Shown piece after piece: positions 1-4,964 of a DNA stretch of 5,070 bases (the first letter of the stretch is position 1; each line of letters begins with the position of its first letter). The DNA comes from Treponema sp. (lineage in GTDB: Bacteria; Spirochaetota; Spirochaetia; Treponematales; Breznakiellaceae). The stretch lies in contig JAIRSD010000017.1 of NCBI GenBank assembly GCA_031255615.1, forward strand, positions 1 to 5,070, in the 5' to 3' direction. The notes under the pieces are model-generated. The model saw nothing but the letters and a program-made list of their open reading frames with translations, was not told the DNA's origin and ran no database searches. The position numbers were made by a program, and so were the translations under genes.

Positions 1-25
1 CCGCCCGGCGGATTGGCCCCTTCCG

Positions 26-50
26 GGTTTTGGCGCTCCGCGCCAAAACC
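26..50. repeat. Perfect 11-bp hairpin with TCC loop (GCGCTCCGC family)
   Basis: The arms GGTTTTGGCGC (26-36) and GCGCCAAAACC (40-50) are exact reverse complements around a 3-base TCC loop. The apex 9-mer GCGCTCCGC (33-41) recurs at 80-88 and 1209-1217. It lies downstream of the isomerase gene on the transcribed strand. There is no clean T-run directly after it on either strand, so I call it a structural repeat rather than a terminator. The structure is seen directly; its role is unknown. Confidence 0.7.
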
Positions 51-72
51 GAAAGAGTCCGCCCGCGGTGCG

Positions 73-98
73 GAGTTTCGCGCTCCGCCGCGAAACTC
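73..98. repeat. Perfect 10-bp hairpin with CTCCGC loop (GCGCTCCGC family)
   Basis: The arms GAGTTTCGCG (73-82) and CGCGAAACTC (89-98) are exact reverse complements around CTCCGC. It carries the same GCGCTCCGC 9-mer (80-88), in the same orientation, as the hairpins at 26-50 and 1194-1234. Seven A residues follow at 99-105. On the minus strand this T-run comes before the stem, so the layout is not that of a terminator for the isomerase gene. Confidence 0.7.
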
Positions 99-130
99 AA
101 AAAAAGCCCCGCATAAAAACAAAACATAGA

Positions 131-160
131 GTTGTTCAGAAACTTCAGTTTCTGAACAAC
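131..160 (-). terminator. Perfect 13-bp hairpin, probable terminator of the isomerase gene
   Basis: GTTGTTCAGAAAC (131-143) and GTTTCTGAACAAC (148-160) pair perfectly around a TTCA loop. On the minus strand the hairpin begins about 28 nt after the isomerase stop codon and is followed by a T-rich stretch (TCTATGTTTTGTTTTTA). This fits a loose intrinsic terminator or a 3'-end-stabilising stem. The stem is AT-rich and the T-run starts several bases late, so termination is an inference. Confidence 0.5.
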
Positions 161-188
161 ACCCGCTCAAAAAACGAAGAAAAGAGCC

Positions 189-1043
189 CTACCATTCAAT
201 GCCGGCAAATTTCTTAAAACTTTCCATGCTGATGCGGATGCTTTCGTATTCGTCGTACCGGCTGAAATCCTGCTCCAGTATGATGTAATCCGTTTTGCAG
301 GCCCGGTTCCCCGCGTCGATAATTTCCTGGATGGGCAGAATCCCGGTGCCGATCTCGGTAAAGGTTGCGGGGGACACAACGCCGACAAAGTAATCCATGT
401 CCACCGTGATACCGCCCTTCTCAACCGCGTCGATAAGGTTAAGCCGGTCTTTTTCGGCGGCGGGGAAGTCCTTTTGATGGATAAGCCGCATCCGCTCCCC
501 ATACTTGTTGAGCAGGGCAATCGGATCCTGCCCCCCCCTGACGGCCCAGTAGGTGTCCAGTTCCGCCCCCACCAGGGCGGGATCGGTATGCTCCATGATG
601 AGATCAAAAATTGTTTCGCCGTCGAGAGTCCGGAACTCCTGGAAATGATTGTGGTAGAGGAACTTTATGCCGGATTCCGCGCATAATCCGGCCATCTCGT
701 TGTAGACCTCGCACTTCGCGAGCACTTCCGCCTTGTCCGCGAAAAAGTCCATGGGGGCGACCAGGTACGCGGCCCCCAGTTCGGAAAAATATTCCAGCAC
801 CGGTTTAAGGACCTCCCGGTTAAGGGGGAAGATGTGGGCGCTGACAATCCGCGCCCCCGTGGCCTCCAGGACCTTCTTGATCTCCTTCGCGGGGGCGCCG
901 AACCCTACCCCGTGATCCTTGTCGGCCTGGTGGTTTGCCACTTCGATGTAACGGTATCCCGCCTCCGCCACATGCCGGATAGTCCCGATGGGATCCTTCT
1001 CCATGTGATTCCTCACCGAATACAACTGGATGCCAACCTTCAT
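189..1043 (-). CDS. Sugar phosphate isomerase/epimerase-like TIM-barrel protein
   Basis: This 284-residue protein resembles the xylose-isomerase-like/AP-endonuclease-2 TIM-barrel superfamily, whose members isomerise or epimerise sugars and inositol derivatives using a divalent metal. The opening GIQLYSVR (4-11) is typical of the first barrel strand. Other family-like elements are YHNH (130-133), ELD (161-163), HQKD (189-192), EIGTG (230-234) and ILEQD (255-259). D163, H189 and one or more of the acidic residues at 161, 230 and 257 are candidate metal or substrate ligands. There is no signal peptide or membrane segment, so it is probably cytoplasmic. The ATG at 1043 is chosen because GGAGGGGG (1051-1058) lies 7 bp upstream and the family motif begins at once. 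A longer frame back to 1118 only translates the leader. It is a single-gene unit with its own promoter, separated from gatB by a probable terminator. The substrate cannot be told from sequence. Confidence 0.9.
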   Translation of the reverse strand: MKVGIQLYSVRNHMEKDPIGTIRHVAEAGYRYIEVANHQADKDHGVGFGAPAKEIKKVLEATGARIVSAHIFPLNREVLKPVLEYFSELGAAYLVAPMDFFADKAEVLAKCEVYNEMAGLCAESGIKFLYHNHFQEFRTLDGETIFDLIMEHTDPALVGAELDTYWAVRGGQDPIALLNKYGERMRLIHQKDFPAAEKDRLNLIDAVEKGGITVDMDYFVGVVSPATFTEIGTGILPIQEIIDAGNRACKTDYIILEQDFSRYDEYESIRISMESFKKFAGIEW

Positions 1044-1050
1044 AAGTATT

Positions 1051-1058
1051 CCCCCTCC
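1051..1058 (-). promoter_or_regulatory. Strong ribosome binding site of the isomerase gene
   Basis: GGAGGGGG on the minus strand ends 7 nt before the ATG at 1043. It is the only good Shine-Dalgarno sequence in the region and decides the start against the in-frame ATG at 1118. Confidence 0.85.
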
Positions 1059-1060
1059 GT

Positions 1061-1128
1061 ATGAAAAGATGATGAAAAACAGAAGAAAAAACATGAAAAT
1101 ATCGCACGTTTTTTTCATTCGTTTTCAT
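1061..1128. repeat. Five copies of ATGAAAA in the isomerase leader, near helical phase
   Basis: ATGAAAA occurs on the plus strand at 1061-1067, 1072-1078 and 1093-1099, and inverted (TTTTCAT) at 1112-1118 and 1122-1128. Start-to-start steps are 11, 21, 19 and 10 bp, close to whole turns of B-DNA. The outermost copies extend to a perfect 9-bp inverted pair, GTATGAAAA (1059-1067) and TTTTCATAC (1122-1130), with centres 63 bp apart. The cluster runs from the expected transcription start to just upstream of the ribosome binding site. It may be an array of protein sites, a bent A-tract region, or alternative RNA stems. The repeats are seen directly; function is inference. Confidence 0.6.
1114..1128 (-). 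promoter_or_regulatory. Possible LacI/CcpA-type operator over the transcription start
   Basis: ATGAAAACGAATGAA on the minus strand matches the catabolite-response consensus WTGNAANCGNWNNCW at all fixed positions but one (A for C near the 3' end). It lies just downstream of the -10 box and covers the predicted start site, where a repressor would block transcription. Sugar isomerase genes are often controlled by LacI-family regulators, but the consensus is loose and the region AT-rich, so a chance match is possible. Confidence 0.25.
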
Positions 1129-1130
1129 AC

Positions 1131-1159
1131 ATCGTAGTATGGAGATTCGGGCTTGTCAA
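1131..1159 (-). promoter_or_regulatory. Sigma-70-type promoter of the isomerase gene
   Basis: On the minus strand a perfect -35 box TTGACA (1154-1159) is followed by a 17-bp spacer and the -10 box TACGAT (1131-1136), which matches TATAAT at four of six positions. An AT-rich stretch just upstream of the -35 box (about 1160-1172) looks like an UP element. Transcription should start near 1123-1125, giving an 80-nt leader. CATAC and GTATG form a short inverted repeat around the -10 box (1126-1141), another possible regulator contact. Confidence 0.75.
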
Positions 1160-1193
1160 ATAATATTTTTTGGTTCAGCGCAGGGTGGACAGC

Positions 1194-1234
1194 CTTTTTA
1201 AAAACACCGCGCTCCGCGCGGCGTTTTTAAAAAG
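1194..1234. terminator. Long AT/GC hairpin, probable bidirectional terminator of the gat operon
   Basis: The arms at 1194-1212 and 1216-1234 (19 bp each) pair around a TCC loop, with one A/C mismatch at 1206/1222. In minus-strand RNA this mismatch becomes a G-U wobble, so the stem is fully paired in the direction of the gat operon. The GC core is flanked by A5 on one side and T5 on the other, the usual form of a two-way intrinsic terminator. It sits about 220 bp after the gatB stop and just upstream of the isomerase promoter. Its apex carries GCGCTCCGC (1209-1217), shared with the hairpins at 26-50 and 73-98. Confidence 0.65.
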
Positions 1235-1287
1235 ATGAAAACCGGGGGCGCTCACCCGCGCAAGGGATAGGAGGGGTGCGAAGCAGA

Positions 1288-1330
1288 CCCGGCGCTTTGC
1301 GCCGGGGCCGGAGCGATAGCGGAGCCCCGG
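1288..1330. repeat. Two overlapping GC hairpins sharing one arm
   Basis: CCCGGCGC (1288-1295) and GCGCCGGG (1299-1306) pair perfectly around TTT. CCGGGGC (1302-1308) and GCCCCGG (1324-1330) also pair perfectly around a 15-base loop. Bases 1302-1306 are used by both stems, so the two cannot form together. The loop of the second holds CGGAGC twice (1309-1314 and 1320-1325). This part would be in the gat mRNA tail if transcription continues to 1194. Confidence 0.6.
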
Positions 1331-1339
1331 ATAGCCCGG

Positions 1340-1358
1340 TCCCCGCCGCAGGCGGGGA
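1340..1358. repeat. Perfect 8-bp GC hairpin with GCA loop
   Basis: TCCCCGCC (1340-1347) and GGCGGGGA (1351-1358) are exact reverse complements around a 3-base loop. It is one of a run of close-set hairpins in the gatB downstream region. No T-run follows on either strand, so it is not an obvious terminator. Confidence 0.6.
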
Positions 1359-1416
1359 TGCGCCCTAAAGGGACTCGATACGCGGAGTCTTTTAATTTGA
1401 ATATTACCGGGTGAAG

Positions 1417-1442
1417 CGGCGATCCTCCTGAAAAGATCGCCG
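1417..1442 (-). repeat. 8-bp hairpin just after the gatB stop
   Basis: CGGCGATC (1417-1424) and GATCGCCG (1435-1442) pair perfectly around a 10-base loop. The stem starts 9 nt after the gatB stop codon in the direction of transcription. The following minus-strand bases (CTTCACCC) are not T-rich, so it is more likely an mRNA 3'-protecting stem or a chance structure than an intrinsic terminator. Confidence 0.5.
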
Positions 1443-1451
1443 GGGAGGGTT

Positions 1452-2942
1452 TTACCGCGAGTCGATGAGGACGGCGATCTGGGCGCCGGCGATTTTGGGA
1501 TCCGCCCGGCCGCCGGTTTTTTCCAGCACCTTCCCCACCAGGAAGGCCGCCAGGATTCCCCGCCGCTTCCCGTTGCCCTCAGCCGCCGCTTCCCGGGCTT
1601 CCGCCAGGGCCTTGCCTTCCGCCGCCTGCACCGCCTGCACCGCCTCCGCTATCTTCCCGGGGTCCGCGAGAATCTCCCAGCCCCGCTCCCGGACCAAGGC
1701 TTCCGGGTCCCGGTCCTCGGCAAGGGCGGCCTCCAGGGTCCGCTTGGCGATTTTTACCGAAATAAGGCCCGAATCCTCCAGGGCCGCCAGGGAGGCAAGC
1801 CGGGGGGGGGCGAAATTTAACCCGCCGATGCCGGCCAGGGAAAGGCCCCGCCGGTTAAGGATGTGTTTGATGTCCTGCAAAAGCCAGTGGGCAATCTTTC
1901 CCGCCGCCTTTTTCGGGTCCAGGCCCCGTTTTACCGCCAGGTCCAGGGCCGCCTCAAAGTAATCGGCCCCCTCCTTTTCGTCGCAGACCTGCTCCGCCTG
2001 CTCCCGGGAAAGGCCGAAGTCCCGCTCCAGACGCCGGGCCCGGGGCAGGGGGAGTTCCACCAGGGATCGCTCCACGGCGGCGAGGAATTCTCCCTCGGGC
2101 CGGAAGACCGGCAGATCCGGCTCGGGAAAATAGCGGTAGTCCTGGGCGTTCTCCTTCTGCCGCATCGGTTCGGTCTGGTCCCGGTTCTCGTTCCACAGCC
2201 GGGTTTCCTGGACCACGGTCTTCCCCGCGTCCAGGAGCTCCCCCTGGCGGCCTATCTCGTAGTTCAGGGCCAGCCGCACAAAGCGGGAGGAGTTGAGGTT
2301 CTTGATCTCCACCTTCTTCCCCAGTCCCCGGCCCGGAAGGTTGATGGACACGTTGGCGTCCGCCCGCAGGCTTCCCTCCTCCATGTTGCCGTCGCAGACT
2401 CCCAGGTAGCGGACCGTGCGGCGGAGCTGCTGGATAAAGAGTTCCGCCTCCTCCCCGGTTTCCATATCCGGTTCGGTAACAATTTCCAGCAGGGAAACCC
2501 CGGCCCGGTTGTAGTCCAAAAGAGACACGGTACCGGTGTGGATCATCTTGCCCGCGTCTTCTTCCAGGTGGCATTCCTTGATCCGCACCCGCCTGGCGAT
2601 CTCCCGGTCCCCGGCTTTTCCCTCCAGATCCACATAGCCCTCCTGCCCCAGGGGGGAGGCGAATTGGGAGATCTGGTAGTTTTTGGGCATGTCGGGGTAG
2701 AAGTACTGCTTCCGTTCGAACCAGGTTTTTTCCGGGATTCCGCAGTTCAGGGCCCGGGCCACGGTGCAGCCCATCCGCATGGCTTCGATATTCAGACTGG
2801 GAAGGACCCCCGGATAGCCCATGCAGACGGGGCACACGTTGGTGTTGGGCTCGTCCCCAAAGGCGGAACGGCAGCCGCAGAAGACCTTGGTCCTGGTCAA
2901 CAGGTGGATGTGAACTTCCAGGCCGATGAATGACTGGTACAT
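1452..2942 (-). CDS. gatB: Asp/Glu-tRNA amidotransferase subunit B
   Basis: GatB (496 residues) binds the mischarged tRNA and activates its Glu or Asp side chain with ATP. Ammonia arrives from GatA. The N-terminal cradle opens with FIGLEVHIHL (5-14). It has cysteines at 22, 24, 37 and 40 (FCGC and CPVC), a zinc-site pattern found in some GatB branches and absent from others. Further family motifs are YFYPDMPKNYQISQF (80-94), HLEEDAGK (125-132), EEGSLRADANVSI (188-200), KVEIKNLNS (210-218) and QDYRYFPEPDL (267-277). The helical and C-terminal tRNA-binding tail runs from about 300 to 496 and ends in FLVGKVLEKTGG. Before that end is an Ala/Glu-rich stretch (about 431-458) longer than I expect. 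The start at 2942 follows GGAG (2949-2952) by 6 nt and lies 2 bp after the gatA stop, implying translational coupling. A 9-G run (1802-1810) encodes part of APPR (378-381). Confidence 0.97.
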   Translation of the reverse strand: MYQSFIGLEVHIHLLTRTKVFCGCRSAFGDEPNTNVCPVCMGYPGVLPSLNIEAMRMGCTVARALNCGIPEKTWFERKQYFYPDMPKNYQISQFASPLGQEGYVDLEGKAGDREIARRVRIKECHLEEDAGKMIHTGTVSLLDYNRAGVSLLEIVTEPDMETGEEAELFIQQLRRTVRYLGVCDGNMEEGSLRADANVSINLPGRGLGKKVEIKNLNSSRFVRLALNYEIGRQGELLDAGKTVVQETRLWNENRDQTEPMRQKENAQDYRYFPEPDLPVFRPEGEFLAAVERSLVELPLPRARRLERDFGLSREQAEQVCDEKEGADYFEAALDLAVKRGLDPKKAAGKIAHWLLQDIKHILNRRGLSLAGIGGLNFAPPRLASLAALEDSGLISVKIAKRTLEAALAEDRDPEALVRERGWEILADPGKIAEAVQAVQAAEGKALAEAREAAAEGNGKRRGILAAFLVGKVLEKTGGRADPKIAGAQIAVLIDSR

Positions 2943-2944
2943 GC

Positions 2945-4435
2945 TTAACTCCAAAAAGAACGGTACCCCGCCGGATGGGGGACGGGATGCTTCCGCTCCC
3001 AGTCTTCGACGATGTCCAAAAGGGTCCCCTCAGCGAAGGCCCGGCCCATAAGCTGGACTCCCACGGGAAGCCCCCCCTCCACGCCGACAGGGAAGGAAAG
3101 GGCGGGGAGCCCCGCCAGGTTGGCGCAGCAGGTGTAAAGATCCGCCGCCTTTTGGGCAAAGGGGCTGAGCGAAGCCGCGCCCCGGCCAAAGGCTCGGGTG
3201 GGGAACACGGGCAGGAGGATCGCGTCGCAGGGGGGGGCTATGCCGTCCCGGTATTCACCGTCCCCCAGCAGGGCCTCAAAGTCCCGCCGAATCGCCGCCC
3301 TGATCCGCTGGGCCCGCAGGTAGTACCGGTCCTGAAAACCCGATCGGAGGACAAAGGTGCCCAGGAGGATCCGCAGCTTTACCTCCGGCCCGAAGCCCGC
3401 TTCCCGGGCCTTGTCGATAAGGTCGTCGGGGTTCTCCGCCCATTCGGGCCGGACCCCGTAGCGGACGCCGTCGAAGCGGGCCAGGTTGGCGCTGGCCTCC
3501 GCCGTGGCGATGGTGTAATACGCGGGGACCCCGTATTTCAGGCTGGGGAGTTCCATCTCCCTCAGCCGGTAGCCCAGTTCCGCGAAGCCCGCCTTGGCGG
3601 CCTCGAAGGCCCGGCGCAGCTCCGGTTCCAGTTCCGCCGCCTGGGCCGCCGCTTCCAGGGCGCCCCCCTCCCCTGCCCCCGCCGCCTCCGCCACGGCCCG
3701 GGCCACCGCCTCCGGGGAGAGGACCCCAATGGTCCGGGCCTTGGGGGGATTGGACAGGGGCGGGGCCCCCGCCGGCGCGTCCCGGCTGGTCTGATCCAGG
3801 GGATCCGCCCCCCGGATAAGGGCAAAGACATCCCGGCAGCGGGACACGGAATCCGCCAGGACCCCTATCCCCTCCAGGCTGGAGGCGTATGCCACCAGGC
3901 CGAAGCGGGATACCGCCCCGTAGCTGGGTTTAAGGCCCAGGACCCCGCAGAAGGCTGCGGGCTGCCGCACCGAGCCCCCCGTATCGGAGCCCAGGGCGAA
4001 GGGGACCAGCCCGGCGGCCACCGCCGCCGCGGAACCCCCGGAAGAACCGCCGGGCACCCGCTCCGGATCCCAGGGATTGTTGGTCCGCTTAAGGCCGGAA
4101 TTGTCGGTGGAGGAGCCCATGCCGAACTCGTCCAGATTGGTCTTTCCCACCGGCAGAGCCCCGGCGGCAAGAAGTTTTTCCACCGCCGTGGCGGTATAGG
4201 GGGCCTCCAGGTGCTCCAGCAGTTTGGAACCGCAGCTTAGGGAGAAACCCTTGACGGCGATGTTGTCCTTTACCGCGAAGGGCAGGCCCGCAAGATCAGC
4301 CGGGGGCGGATTCGCCGCCCCCCCGGAGCGGAGGGTCTGGGCGAAACGCCGGGGATCAAATTCGATAAAGGCCCCTATCTTCTTTTCCCACTGGTCAAAA
4401 TAGGGCCCATAATCCTGGGGCAGTGTCAACGGCAT
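2945..4435 (-). CDS. gatA: Asp/Glu-tRNA amidotransferase subunit A (amidase)
   Basis: GatA (496 residues) is the amidase-signature subunit. It hydrolyses glutamine and passes ammonia to GatB. The Ser-cisSer-Lys triad is visible: K56 in AVKDN, S131 in GGSSGGS and S155 in DTGGSVRQPA. Compared with Staphylococcus aureus GatA (K79, S154, S178, from memory) each is 23 earlier, so the N-terminus is about 23 residues shorter. Other hallmarks are GKTNLDEFGMGSST (97-110), PWDPERVPGG (121-130), GLKPSYGAVSRFGLVAYASS (167-186) and LAGLPALSFPVG (440-451). An Ala/Glu/Gly-rich insertion occupies about 241-272, where shorter GatAs pass directly from GVL to a helix. The start at 4435 has GAGG (4440-4443) 4 nt upstream, rather close. 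An in-frame TTG at 4531 would add 32 residues unlike GatA. An 8-G run lies at 3230-3237. No key residue is missing. Confidence 0.97.
   Translation of the reverse strand: MPLTLPQDYGPYFDQWEKKIGAFIEFDPRRFAQTLRSGGAANPPPADLAGLPFAVKDNIAVKGFSLSCGSKLLEHLEAPYTATAVEKLLAAGALPVGKTNLDEFGMGSSTDNSGLKRTNNPWDPERVPGGSSGGSAAAVAAGLVPFALGSDTGGSVRQPAAFCGVLGLKPSYGAVSRFGLVAYASSLEGIGVLADSVSRCRDVFALIRGADPLDQTSRDAPAGAPPLSNPPKARTIGVLSPEAVARAVAEAAGAGEGGALEAAAQAAELEPELRRAFEAAKAGFAELGYRLREMELPSLKYGVPAYYTIATAEASANLARFDGVRYGVRPEWAENPDDLIDKAREAGFGPEVKLRILLGTFVLRSGFQDRYYLRAQRIRAAIRRDFEALLGDGEYRDGIAPPCDAILLPVFPTRAFGRGAASLSPFAQKAADLYTCCANLAGLPALSFPVGVEGGLPVGVQLMGRAFAEGTLLDIVEDWERKHPVPHPAGYRSFWS
2949..2952 (-). promoter_or_regulatory. 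gatB ribosome binding site inside the end of gatA
   Basis: GGAG on the minus strand lies within the last codons of gatA, 6 nt before the gatB ATG (2942). It favours that ATG over an in-frame TTG at 2954 and supports coupled translation of the two subunits. Confidence 0.75.
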
Positions 4436-4631
4436 GGTTCCTCGCTTTGAACGGCAGTCCGGCATCCAATCACAATCGGGCGTTAAACAGGAAAGCCGTT
4501 CGGAACCCCAGTCCCAAACAACCCCTTGCAATCCGCCGCCGCAATCGCGCCCGGATACCGGCGGCCTGTCGAGTCTACGGGCCCCGCGTCAAGGAGCGGC
4601 GCGCCGCCCCGGACCAGAAACCCGGACAAAT
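4436..4631 (-). other. Unusually long gatC-gatA spacer
   Basis: These 196 bp separate the gatC stop from the gatA start. I see no credible gene, tRNA or clear promoter in them. They contain the 12-bp palindrome at 4596-4607, a CCCGGAC direct repeat just beside it (4608-4614 and 4619-4625), and a G-rich minus-strand stretch (about 4503-4526). The gatA frame stays open to 4531, but the translation looks nothing like the usual GatA N-terminus. It could be an untranslated processing or regulatory segment, or degraded sequence. Confidence 0.6.
4596..4607. repeat. 12-bp perfect palindrome GCGGCGCGCCGC
   Basis: This sequence is its own reverse complement and lies in the gatC-gatA spacer, about 25 bp after the gatC stop. 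As RNA it could only form a stem by opening its centre. No T-run follows on the minus strand, so it does not look like a terminator. In such GC-rich DNA it may be a chance occurrence. Confidence 0.45.
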
Positions 4632-4958
4632 TTACAGAACGTTGGGCACCACCACGAAACGGCCGTCCCGCTCACCGGCGCTGTTCAGCATCCCTTCGAT
4701 GCGGTCCGCCCGGCCTTCCTCCCCCGGGAACCCGGAGGCGGAGGATTCCCCGCCGTCCCCCCGAAAGGATTCGGAAGATACGGTCCGGGCAACCGCGGAA
4801 AGCCCCGACGAGGGGCCCGCGATTTCACTATCCGCGGCCTGCATGACGGCAAAGTAGCCCAACATCTCCTCAAAGGCGGAAAGAGCGTTCGCAAGCTCCC
4901 CTTCGTCGAGATTCAGGTGGGCCAGGGCGGCGGTTTCCCGTAATTCCTCTATTTTCAC
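4632..4958 (-). CDS. gatC: Asp/Glu-tRNA amidotransferase subunit C
   Basis: GatC (108 residues) is the small subunit that wraps around GatA and stabilises its contact with GatB. The N-terminal helices KIEELRETAALAHLNLDEGE (2-21) and FEEMLGYFAVM (29-39) follow the usual pattern of a conserved A-x-L-A-x-L-x-L block followed by a second helix. The C-terminal ERDGRFVVVPNVL (96-108) is the family's typical end. Between them, about residues 46-82 form a Ser/Gly/Glu-rich linker longer than in the roughly 95-residue GatCs I recall. The start is taken as GTG at 4958, because the homology begins there and no in-frame ATG, GTG or TTG with a ribosome binding site lies just upstream. No Shine-Dalgarno sequence precedes the GTG. 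Its position beside gatA and gatB confirms the call. Confidence 0.92.
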   Translation of the reverse strand: MKIEELRETAALAHLNLDEGELANALSAFEEMLGYFAVMQAADSEIAGPSSGLSAVARTVSSESFRGDGGESSASGFPGEEGRADRIEGMLNSAGERDGRFVVVPNVL

Positions 4959-4964
4959 GGGCCG

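Larger units (their letters stand above)
1044..1451. other. Non-coding region between gatB and the isomerase gene
   Basis: These 408 bp contain no credible gene on either strand and fall into two unlike halves. From 1451 down to about 1236 the DNA is mostly GC-rich and packed with inverted repeats (1417-1442, 1340-1358, 1302-1330, 1288-1306), with a short AT-rich stretch near 1390-1407. It ends at the terminator-like hairpin 1194-1234. From about 1180 down to 1059 it is AT-rich and holds the isomerase promoter and its repeat-rich leader. The sharp change in composition marks the boundary between the gat transcription unit and the isomerase unit. Confidence 0.8.

Noticed and set aside
1044..1118. 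In-frame 25-residue hydrophobic extension of the isomerase (possible signal peptide)
   Set aside because: The upstream ATG has no ribosome binding site and almost coincides with the predicted transcription start. The hydrophobic residues come from T-rich leader DNA. The ATG at 1043 has a strong ribosome binding site and begins the conserved fold.
1372..1393. Plus-strand terminator-like stem GACTC/GAGTC followed by TTTT
   Set aside because: The stem is only 5 bp with an 8-base loop, and there is no plus-strand gene upstream for it to end.
1863..2933. Long plus-strand open frame opposite gatB (356 codons)
   Set aside because: It lies wholly antisense to a well-conserved gatB. High GC content leaves antisense frames open by chance, and the translation shows no recognisable domain.
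2930..4240. Long plus-strand open frame opposite gatA (436 codons)
   Set aside because: It is antisense to a conserved gatA, Gly/Pro/Arg-rich as expected of a GC shadow, with no family motif.
4436..4531. In-frame TTG extension of GatA
   Set aside because: The 32 added residues do not resemble the GatA N-terminal helix, and no ribosome binding site is seen. The ATG at 4435 has GAGG nearby.
4436..4631. tRNA or other structured RNA gene in the gatC-gatA gap
   Set aside because: A T-arm-like GGGGTTCCGAAC string is present on the minus strand, but no matching acceptor stem, anticodon arm or correctly spaced arms could be found.
4434..4943. Overlapping plus-strand frames opposite gatC and the spacer
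   Set aside because: They are Arg/Pro/Gly-rich shadows of gatC with no ribosome binding site or family motif.
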